DNA from: Brucella haematophila | GTDB lineage: Bacteria; Pseudomonadota; Alphaproteobacteria; Rhizobiales; Rhizobiaceae | DNA: 64,000 nt | Assembly (NCBI RefSeq): GCF_005938105.1 | Contig: NZ_VCPE01000012.1 | Span: forward strand, 121,277 to 185,276 | Direction of reading: 5' to 3' | Shown here: positions 57,551 through 64,000 of the stretch, one piece after another | How positions within the stretch are numbered: position 1 is the stretch's first letter | Layout: each line of letters starts with the position of its first letter | Notes under the pieces: model-generated | What the model was told of the DNA's origin: nothing | Database searches by the model: none | The model's input: the letters and a program-made list of their open reading frames with translations, nothing else | Made by a program: the position numbers and the translations under genes

Positions 57551-58984
57551 CTATTCCGCCGGCTCGACCGGCGGAAACTGGTTAGTGAAAGCCTTGACGA
57601 TTTTGGAGAAGCCGATTCCCTTGGACGATTTCACCATAATGACATCGCCAGGACGGACCGCCTTTATCACCAGCGGCAGTAATTCTTCGGTGCTCTGCCT
57701 GTATTCGGTGTGAATTTCAACCGGCAAGGCGTTTTTTAGCACTGACATTTCAGGGCCGCCGATAAAAAGTGAACTCACTTCGGCATCCACGATCGGACGT
57801 GCGAGGTCGGCGTGCAGCTTTCCGGACTGGCGACCGAGTTCCAGCATGTCGCCAAGAACGGCAATGCGTCGCCCTTTCGGACCTTCCGGCTTGGACGACT
57901 GGAGCAGTGCCAGCGCCGCACGCATGGAGGTCGGATTGGCATTGTAGCTTTCGTCGATCAGCGTGAACGCGCCGCCATCGGGATGTTGCAGCACATGCTG
58001 CGCACCGCGCCCGCCTTCTGCCGAAAGGGTCGCCATGGCCATGGTCACCTTGGCCAAATCCGCACCGACGAGGTCGCAAGCGCCAAGAACCGCCAGCATG
58101 TTCTGTACGATGTGACGGCCCGGTATGCTGACCTTCACGACGGCTTCGTGATTGCCGATCTTCACCGTCATGCAGGAGCATGTCGGGTGCAGCTTGACTT
58201 CGCGCAGGCGATATTCAGCGCGGGCATTTTCGCCAAACGTCGAAATATGTTCGACGCCAGCTTTCTCGGCCAGTTCTTCCAGTTGCTTGAAACGCTTGTC
58301 GTCACGGTTCAACAGGGCATAACCGCCGGGAACAATACCTTCGAAAATCTCGGCCTTGGCGACCGCGATTTCCTCCAGATTGGCGAAATGGCCAAGATGC
58401 GCAGGCGCAATCAGCGTGATCAGAGCCACATGCGGACGCACCATCTTCACTAGCGGACGAATTTCGTCATGATGGTTCATGCCGATTTCGAACACGCCGT
58501 AATCGGTATCGGCTGGCATGCGGGCAAGCGTCAGCGGCACGCCCCAATGGTTGTTGAAGGATGCGACCGAGGCATGAACCTTGCCGACGCCGGACAGAAC
58601 ATGACGCAGCGCTTCCTTGGTCGTCGTCTTGCCGACAGAACCCGTCACAGCGATGATCTGCGCCTTTGAGCGCACACGCGATGCGATGCCCAGCTTGATC
58701 AGTGCTTCAAGCACGTCTTCCACGACGATCATCGGCACTTTGAGATTGCCGAATGCAGGCAGGCGATGCTCGGCCACCACCAGAAGCCCCGCGCCAGCGG
58801 CCATTGCAGCCGTAGCAAAGTCGTGCCCGTCGAACAGGTCGCCCTTGATCGCGAAAAACGCCTCGCCGGGTTTCAGCGTGCGGCTGTCGATGGAAATGCC
58901 TGTTATACCTGCTGGAAGCGTGCCGAAAGGCCTGCCTCCCATGGCGTCAACCATATCAGCCGATGACCACAGCCAGTCTTTCAT
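57551..58984 (-). CDS. murF: UDP-MurNAc-tripeptide--D-Ala-D-Ala ligase
   Basis: Adds the D-Ala-D-Ala dipeptide to complete the pentapeptide. P-loop [14 protein letters not shown] near residue 115, [26 protein letters not shown] and [15 protein letters not shown] in order. 477 residues. The ATG overlaps the murE stop by 4 nt; ends 26 bp before mraY. Confidence 0.95.
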   Translation of the reverse strand: MKDWLWSSADMVDAMGGRPFGTLPAGITGISIDSRTLKPGEAFFAIKGDLFDGHDFATAAMAAGAGLLVVAEHRLPAFGNLKVPMIVVEDVLEALIKLGIASRVRSKAQIIAVTGSVGKTTTKEALRHVLSGVGKVHASVASFNNHWGVPLTLARMPADTDYGVFEIGMNHHDEIRPLVKMVRPHVALITLIAPAHLGHFANLEEIAVAKAEIFEGIVPGGYALLNRDDKRFKQLEELAEKAGVEHISTFGENARAEYRLREVKLHPTCSCMTVKIGNHEAVVKVSIPGRHIVQNMLAVLGACDLVGADLAKVTMAMATLSAEGGRGAQHVLQHPDGGAFTLIDESYNANPTSMRAALALLQSSKPEGPKGRRIAVLGDMLELGRQSGKLHADLARPIVDAEVSSLFIGGPEMSVLKNALPVEIHTEYRQSTEELLPLVIKAVRPGDVIMVKSSKGIGFSKIVKAFTNQFPPVEPAE

Positions 58985-60447
58985 CCCTGACGCTCCTCAA
59001 GACGAGCGGCCAGTGCGGCTGCGACTTCCGCATGATCGGAGAACGGCAGGGTAATGCTGCCGACAATCTGGCCTTCCTCATGTCCCTTGCCAGCAACCAC
59101 CAGCGTGTCGCCCGGCATCATCATGGACACAGCCGTGAAGATCGCTTCGCGGCGGTCGCCAATTTCAGTCGCGCCAGTCGCCGCAGCCATGATTTCCGAG
59201 CGAATCTGCGCCGGAACTTCCGAACGTGGATTGTCGTCGGTGACGATCACCACATCGGCAAGGCGCGAGGCAATTTCGCCCATGATCGGGCGCTTGCCCT
59301 TGTCACGATCACCGCCGCATCCAAACACGACGATCACGCGACCGGTGGTGAATGGGCGAACCGAAGTCAGAACATTTTCAAGTGCTTCCGGCTTATGCGC
59401 ATAATCGACATAGGCCGGTGCGCCATCTTCCGTTGCGCCCACCAGATCAAGACGACCTGGCGCGCCCTTCAGGCGTTCCAGTGCGCGCATGGCAGCGGCG
59501 GCAGGTACGCCCGTAACCATGGCGAGACCAGCGGCAACCAGTGCGTTCGCCACCTGAAAATCACCGGCCAGCGGCAGCTCGATTTCGAAGATTTCATCGC
59601 CGATGCGCACTTCGACATGCTGGCGGAAACGCTCATGCTCAACGCGCTTCAGATTGATGAAATTGCCCTTGCGGCCAACGGTCTTCACGTCACAACCGGC
59701 AGCAGTCGCTGCGTCGATCGCCTGTTGCGAGAAATGATCGTCGGAAAAGATGATCGCAGGCGCGCCCTTCGGCAGCAGCGTATCGAACAGGCGCATCTTC
59801 GCGCCAAGATATTCTTCGATGGTCGCGTGATAATCCATGTGGTCGCGACCGAGATTGGTGAAAGCGCCAGCAGACAGTTTCACGCCGTCGAGACGACGCT
59901 GATCAAGCCCATGCGACGAGGCTTCCATCGCAGCGTGCGTCACGCCCTCGTCGGCCAGTTCGGCCAGAACGCGCTGTAGCTCCACCGGATCGGGTGTCGT
60001 CAGCGAATTATAGTCGCTGCGGGTCGGCGAAAACACGCCCGTCGTGCCGATATTGGCAGCGGGAAAACCTGCATAAGCCCAGATCTGACGCGTGAAGGAA
60101 GCAACGGAAGTTTTGCCGCTGGTGCCCGTGACGGCAACCATGATCTCCGGCTGCTTGCCATAGAACTGTGCCGCTGCCGTTGCCAGCGCGTGACGCGGAT
60201 CGTCCACATGCAGAACCGGAACGCTCGCATTGTCGATGGCTGCATCCTTGGCCGCAATCACGGCGGCTGCACCGCGCTTAATCGCATCGGCAGCAAATGC
60301 CGCCCCATCCGCTTTCACGCCTTTCAGCGCGGCAAAGAGAAAACCGCGTTCGACCTTGCGGGAATCCGAGGTCACGCCCGTGATTTCCACCTCACCGTCG
60401 GTGCCGGAGGCCAGTTCCGTAAAAAGAGCGATTTCCTTCAGTTTCAT
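58981..60447 (-). CDS. murE: UDP-MurNAc-dipeptide--diaminopimelate ligase
   Basis: Adds meso-diaminopimelate to UDP-MurNAc-L-Ala-D-Glu. P-loop [13 protein letters not shown] near residue 112, [15 protein letters not shown], and the DDNPRSE motif that selects meso-diaminopimelate over lysine. The ATG at 60447 (MKLKEIALF) gives 488 residues; a TTG 11 codons upstream is possible but less likely. Overlaps murF by 4 nt. Confidence 0.95.
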   Translation of the reverse strand: MKLKEIALFTELASGTDGEVEITGVTSDSRKVERGFLFAALKGVKADGAAFAADAIKRGAAAVIAAKDAAIDNASVPVLHVDDPRHALATAAAQFYGKQPEIMVAVTGTSGKTSVASFTRQIWAYAGFPAANIGTTGVFSPTRSDYNSLTTPDPVELQRVLAELADEGVTHAAMEASSHGLDQRRLDGVKLSAGAFTNLGRDHMDYHATIEEYLGAKMRLFDTLLPKGAPAIIFSDDHFSQQAIDAATAAGCDVKTVGRKGNFINLKRVEHERFRQHVEVRIGDEIFEIELPLAGDFQVANALVAAGLAMVTGVPAAAAMRALERLKGAPGRLDLVGATEDGAPAYVDYAHKPEALENVLTSVRPFTTGRVIVVFGCGGDRDKGKRPIMGEIASRLADVVIVTDDNPRSEVPAQIRSEIMAAATGATEIGDRREAIFTAVSMMMPGDTLVVAGKGHEEGQIVGSITLPFSDHAEVAAALAARLEERQG

Positions 60448-60495
60448 GGCAATCAAATCCAAATTTCGTTGCGTACCCAAGCTATGCTGCGCGAA

Positions 60496-62319
60496 TCAGT
60501 CGTATTCGTTGGAAACCATTGCTGGCGGCAATTCCTGTTTTAAATCAGGCCCACCGCTCATATTGCTAACAGTTGCCGGTTGCGCATCCAGTTCGAAGTC
60601 AGGTTTGACGCCTAGGAAGGATGCCGAGCGGCTGATGATTTCATAGACCATCGGCGCAGCATTGAAGCCCGCGGTCGCGCCGAATTTGCCCTGTTCCGGC
60701 TTCGGCTCATCGATGATGGTCAGCACGACATAGGCCGGATCTTCGATCGGGAATGCAGCAAGGAAGGCGTTAAAGCGCGAATCCTTCGAATAGCGACCCT
60801 TAACCACCTTTTCAGCCGTACCCGTCTTTCCACCGACGCGATAGCCCGGAACGGCTGCGCGCTTGCCCGAACCGCCAGGAGCGGTGGCATTGAGGCGGTA
60901 GAGATAACGCATATCAGCAGAAACTTGTGGATGAACGACCTGCTTCTCTCCCAGAGCAACAGTCTCAGCCTGAGACCGCATCAGGAAGGTCGGGTTGAAC
61001 AGCTTGCCACCATTCATGAGTGCTGCCGCGCCCACCGCCGTCTGAAGCGGGGTCGTCATCATGCCGTGACCAAACGAGATGGTCATCGAATGGACCTTCT
61101 TCCAGACGCGCGGCTCGACCGGACGTGCCACTTCCGGCAGTTCCGTCTGCATGCGGTCGAGAAGACCCATCTTTTTCAAGAAAGCGCGATGGCCTTCGAT
61201 ACCAACGGCATCGGCTTCGCGCCCAGAACCGATATTCGACGAGAAGATGAACACTTCCGGCAGCGTCAGCCAGCGGCCCTTGCCGTGGAAGTCGCGGATG
61301 GTCTGGCGACCGAACACCAGCGGACGTGTTGCATCGAGCTTCGACTGCAGGGTGAACTTGCCGGAATCGAGCGCCATCGCCGTGGTGAAGGTCTTGATGG
61401 TCGAGCCCATTTCGTAGGTGCCCGCCGACATACGGTTGAGGCGATCCTTGTCGAGGGCATTAACGGGGTTGTTCGGATCGAAATCCGGCACCGAGGCCAT
61501 GGCGATCACTTCGCCGGTCTTGATGTTGAGAACAACGGCGCCCGCGGCAATGGCGCGATAGCGTTCCATGGCCTTGACCAGAACGTCGCGCATGATGTGT
61601 TGCACGCGAATATCGATGGACAGGCGAACCGGCTCCAGCGACTGACCGGTCGCAAGACCGGCAAGGCGAAGATCGGTCAGACCCTGGCTGTCGATATATT
61701 TTTCCATACCGGCAATGCCCTGGTTATCGACATTGACCAGACCGAGAATATGCGATGCCGTCGGACCGCCCGGATAGAAGCGGCGCTTTTCGGTGCGGAA
61801 ACCGATGCCCGGCACGCCGAGCGCCATGATCTGGCTCTGCTGCTTCGGCGTCAGGCCACGCTTGACCCAAACAAAGCCTGCACCGCTCTTGAGACGCTTA
61901 TAGGTCGCTTCCCAATCCAGATCGGGCAGCACCGTGGACAGCATTTCAATGGTTTCATCCGGATCGACGATCTTGCGCGGTTCGGCATAAAGCGAAGCGG
62001 TGTTGATGTCGGTCGCGAGAATTTCGCCGTTGCGGTCCAGAATATCCGGACGCGAGGCCAGCTGTTGTATGGCTGGGCCGGTCGCGTCTTCATCTTCACC
62101 GCCGATCATGCCGAAATAGACGAGCTTGCCGCCAATCACGCCATAAATGCCGACGAAGCAGGCAATCGCCATCCACAAACGGTTGCGAGCACGATTGCCG
62201 TGCTTTTTACGCGACCCGACAAAAGCCATGTTGCCAGTCAGCTTTTCATCGCCGACCGGCTCCAGACCGTCCATCGCATTTTTGTTCTTCTTCTTCGAGA
62301 GACCGAGTTTCAGCCGCAT
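60496..62319 (-). CDS. ftsI: Septal transpeptidase FtsI (PBP3)
   Basis: Class B penicillin-binding protein that cross-links septal peptidoglycan. Basic cytoplasmic tail, one membrane helix (about residues 45-65), a PBP dimer domain (RPDILDRNGEILATD) and the transpeptidase domain with STIK (S306), SSN (FSSNIG) and KTG (K498, GGKTGTAEKV). 607 residues. It follows ftsL by 2 bp. Confidence 0.95.
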   Translation of the reverse strand: MRLKLGLSKKKNKNAMDGLEPVGDEKLTGNMAFVGSRKKHGNRARNRLWMAIACFVGIYGVIGGKLVYFGMIGGEDEDATGPAIQQLASRPDILDRNGEILATDINTASLYAEPRKIVDPDETIEMLSTVLPDLDWEATYKRLKSGAGFVWVKRGLTPKQQSQIMALGVPGIGFRTEKRRFYPGGPTASHILGLVNVDNQGIAGMEKYIDSQGLTDLRLAGLATGQSLEPVRLSIDIRVQHIMRDVLVKAMERYRAIAAGAVVLNIKTGEVIAMASVPDFDPNNPVNALDKDRLNRMSAGTYEMGSTIKTFTTAMALDSGKFTLQSKLDATRPLVFGRQTIRDFHGKGRWLTLPEVFIFSSNIGSGREADAVGIEGHRAFLKKMGLLDRMQTELPEVARPVEPRVWKKVHSMTISFGHGMMTTPLQTAVGAAALMNGGKLFNPTFLMRSQAETVALGEKQVVHPQVSADMRYLYRLNATAPGGSGKRAAVPGYRVGGKTGTAEKVVKGRYSKDSRFNAFLAAFPIEDPAYVVLTIIDEPKPEQGKFGATAGFNAAPMVYEIISRSASFLGVKPDFELDAQPATVSNMSGGPDLKQELPPAMVSNEYD

Positions 62320-62321
62320 GA

Positions 62322-62726
62322 TCAGTGCTTTGCCCCGCTCTTCTTCTTGACGCTGCCGGTGGTGATCTTGTCCTGTTCGAGGACGCCGCTTGCGACCAGT
62401 TCATCCGTGCCGGAGATGATTTTCTGAATGTCGTCCAGCGGACGCTCCGGAATATCGGCAGCACTCAGGATAAGCTGCTCGGCCACGATCGGCTGCAGGT
62501 TGAGTTCTTTGTCATAGACGCCGGTCAGGCTTTGCAGACGGCCCGGCTGTGTCATCAGCGCCCAGTCTGCCCGCAACAGCGTAATCGTATCGCGCTCGGA
62601 ATTGATCTGGCGCGTCAGCTTGGCGATGACCGCGACCTGTTTTTCGGCGTCATACTTGATGGTGTAGGTGACAGCTGCTGCCACCAACATCGCCGCAATC
62701 ATGATGAGATCAAAAGTACGCAGCAC
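62322..62726 (-). CDS. ftsL: Cell division protein FtsL
   Basis: Short bitopic protein of the FtsQLB complex. One N-terminal membrane helix (about residues 7-25, IMIAAMLVAAAVTYTIKY), then a heptad-type coiled coil (QVAVIAKLTRQINSERDTI) and a low-complexity tail. The sequence is poorly conserved, so the call rests on topology and on its place between rsmH and ftsI. 134 residues; 4 bp after rsmH. Confidence 0.85.
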   Translation of the reverse strand: MLRTFDLIMIAAMLVAAAVTYTIKYDAEKQVAVIAKLTRQINSERDTITLLRADWALMTQPGRLQSLTGVYDKELNLQPIVAEQLILSAADIPERPLDDIQKIISGTDELVASGVLEQDKITTGSVKKKSGAKH

Positions 62727-62730
62727 TCGT

Positions 62731-63774
62731 TCAACTCCGGCTCAGTTCATGCGTTTCGGGCAATTTAGGCAGCCCGAACAGCGAAAGATCATCTTCAAGC
62801 GGCGGATTAACCGTCCGCAGTCCGGCGCGCAGCTTCGCCGAGCGCGCACGTGGATTGCTCGCCTCTTCCACCGGCGTCGGCCCGACAGCACCTTTGACGG
62901 CGGGCGTAAAACTCGGAAGACGCACATGCGTTTCGGGCATGTGCCGCGAACCCGCACTGCCGCCTGCGCGATCCGCGAAATAACGCTTCACCATGCGGTC
63001 TTCGAGCGAATGGAACGTCACCACCACCAGCCGTCCGCCGGGCTTCAAAACCTGTTCTGCTGCCAGCAGCGCGCGGGCCAGTTCGCCCAGCTCGTCATTC
63101 ACATAGATGCGCAGCGCCTGAAACACGCGCGTCGCGGGATGAATAGGCACCTTGGGATTGCGCCCGACCAGCGATTCAATCGCATTGGCGAGATCAAGCG
63201 TGCGGCTGAAAGGCTGCGCCTCGCGACGCTTCTCGATCATCCCTGCGATGCGTCCTGCATGACGCTCTTCGCCAAGGAAATTGAAGATGCGCGCCAGATC
63301 GCCCATTTTCAGACGATTGACGACATCGGCAGCACTGGGGCCCTTGCTGGACATGCGCATGTCGAGCGGCCCGTCCTTCTGGAAGGAGAAGCCGCGCTCG
63401 GCTTCATCGATCTGCATCGACGAAACACCGATATCGAGCACAACGCCATCCACTTTGCTGCCTGCTCCCTTCACTTGCGCGACCGCTGAATCCAGCGCCG
63501 AAAACCGGCTTTCCACCAGATGCAGACGCCCCGGAAACTGCTTTTCCATGGCGCGCCCGGCTTCGATTGCCGTCGGATCGCGGTCTATCGCGATCACTTC
63601 GGCCCCTTCATCCAATATGCGACGGGTGTAACCGCCTGCCCCGAAGGTGCCGTCGACGATAACTTCGCCGGGCTGGGGCTTGAGAGCGTCAATCACCTCG
63701 GAAATCAACACCGGAACGTGACGGACTTCAGCCCCTTCGGCTTGAGATTTGTCTCCGCCGAGGCTCGCCATCAT
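62731..63774 (-). CDS. rsmH: 16S rRNA m4C1402 methyltransferase
   Basis: Methylates N4 of C1402 in 16S r[23 protein letters not shown] at the start, the SAM motif [39 protein letters not shown] and [16 protein letters not shown] are all family blocks. 347 residues, slightly long at the C-terminus. The ATG is at 63774 (a second ATG follows at once) with GGAAAGGAACGG ahead. Usually mraZ lies just upstream; instead 133 bp of non-coding DNA and then an IS66-type end are found. Confidence 0.95.
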   Translation of the reverse strand: MMASLGGDKSQAEGAEVRHVPVLISEVIDALKPQPGEVIVDGTFGAGGYTRRILDEGAEVIAIDRDPTAIEAGRAMEKQFPGRLHLVESRFSALDSAVAQVKGAGSKVDGVVLDIGVSSMQIDEAERGFSFQKDGPLDMRMSSKGPSAADVVNRLKMGDLARIFNFLGEERHAGRIAGMIEKRREAQPFSRTLDLANAIESLVGRNPKVPIHPATRVFQALRIYVNDELGELARALLAAEQVLKPGGRLVVVTFHSLEDRMVKRYFADRAGGSAGSRHMPETHVRLPSFTPAVKGAVGPTPVEEASNPRARSAKLRAGLRTVNPPLEDDLSLFGLPKLPETHELSRS

Positions 63775-63883
63775 TCCGTTCCTTTCCCGGGAGTTGCCCC
63801 CGCTATCCTGTGTTCTGTCTTTGGATTCCGGCCTTTTCCCGTCAAGGAGACGATCAGGCGGATTCGTTCGTCAGTTATCGGAT

Positions 63884-63895
63884 ATTAAGCTTAAT
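63884..63895. repeat. ATTAAGCTTAAT palindrome upstream of rsmH
   Basis: Perfect 12 bp palindrome 110 bp before rsmH in the short gap between that gene and the insertion sequence end. It may be an operator or part of the promoter region; nothing else is clear in these 133 bp. Confidence 0.4.
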
Positions 63896-63907
63896 GAAGC
63901 GTTATCC

Positions 63908-64000
63908 GTAAGCGGTGTCTCACTCACACCGGGCCGGTATAATTCCATGGTAATAGTTGGTCGATTTGGCTCTGCTTATGGCCATTGACGATTGCGGTGA
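63908..64000 (-). mobile_element. IS66-family insertion sequence, one end
   Basis: The end starts GTAAGCGGTGTCTCACTC at 63908 (plus-strand reading), the GTAAGCG terminus of IS66 elements, followed inward by the end of a tnpC-type reading frame. The element continues beyond the window; IS66 elements are about 2.5 kb and make 8 bp target duplications, so CGTTATCC (63900-63907) would be one copy. Confidence 0.72.
63924..64000 (-). CDS. IS66 transposase TnpC, C-terminal end (partial)
   Basis: A frame open from the window edge to a TGA at 63924. It ends VNGHKQSQIDQLLPWNY followed by TGPV, the conserved C-terminal block of IS66 transposases (NGH...IDELLPW). Only 24 codons are visible. Its position just inside the GTAAGCG end agrees. 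Whether the full element is intact cannot be seen. Confidence 0.72.
   Translation of the reverse strand, partial: TAIVNGHKQSQIDQLLPWNYTGPV

Noticed and set aside
54891-57713. 940-codon open frame on the plus strand across ftsW, murD and mraY
   Set aside because: It is antisense to three clear genes, rich in His/Arg/Gln/Gly as expected from the complement of GC-rich codons, and has no domain or ribosome binding site.

Overview
This 64 kb window is a chromosomal segment from an alphaproteobacterium of the Rhizobiales, most likely Brucellaceae (Brucella, including the former Ochrobactrum). The evidence is: a circularly permuted two-piece tmRNA gene, an SspB-alpha adaptor, Rhizobiales-only small families (DUF2853, DUF2065, DUF4169), the order rsmH-ftsL-ftsI-murEF-mraY-murD-ftsW-murGCB-ddlB-ftsQAZ-lpxC-bamD-recN-ligA, and several mosaic palindromic intergenic repeats of the kind common in Brucellaceae. 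The species call is an inference; no rRNA or tRNA gene is present.

Left part (1-13.9 kb): the ilvBH branched-chain amino acid operon on the minus strand, with a complete attenuator including a very short, apparently leaderless peptide gene that the long ORF of ilvB hides; a HerA/DUF87-type ATPase; a membrane diguanylate cyclase; miaA and serB back to back; a BaiN-type flavoprotein; a membrane-quality-control cluster hflK-hflC-DUF2065-degP; and thyA-folA.

Middle part (14-38 kb): accessory and single genes. It holds a DUF2853 gene, a secreted M20 peptidase, ssrA (tmRNA), a Bcr/CflA efflux pump with a divergent TetR regulator and a perfect operator palindrome, sspB only 2.4 kb from ssrA, a small membrane protein behind a possible FNR/FixK box, DUF4169 and RHH proteins, a giant AsmA protein, a D-lactate dehydrogenase-type FAD enzyme, a UPF0303 protein, an unusual kinase with an AMP-ligase-like tail, UvrD/PcrA helicase with a 46-residue in-frame insert, CreA, a hexapeptide acyltransferase, a Stealth phosphotransferase, SCO1, PrmA, aminopeptidase P and AzlCD. 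Four or five palindromic repeats lie between these genes, two of them touching stop codons.

Right part (38-64 kb): the division and cell wall (dcw) cluster, all on the minus strand and tightly packed with 1-4 nt overlaps, followed by lpxC, bamD, recN, ligA and a DUF2461 gene. Together they make the lipid-linked peptidoglycan precursor (MurA-independent steps MurB-G, MraY), the septal synthase (FtsW-FtsI), the divisome core (FtsL, FtsQ, FtsA, FtsZ), lipid A (LpxC) and outer-membrane assembly (BamD). A terminator splits the cluster between murB and ddlB. In that 413 bp gap sit two tandem long hairpins with compensatory base changes and the same self-complementary loop octamer, the most unusual signal in the window. 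At the right edge the last bases are the end of an IS66-family element placed just upstream of rsmH.
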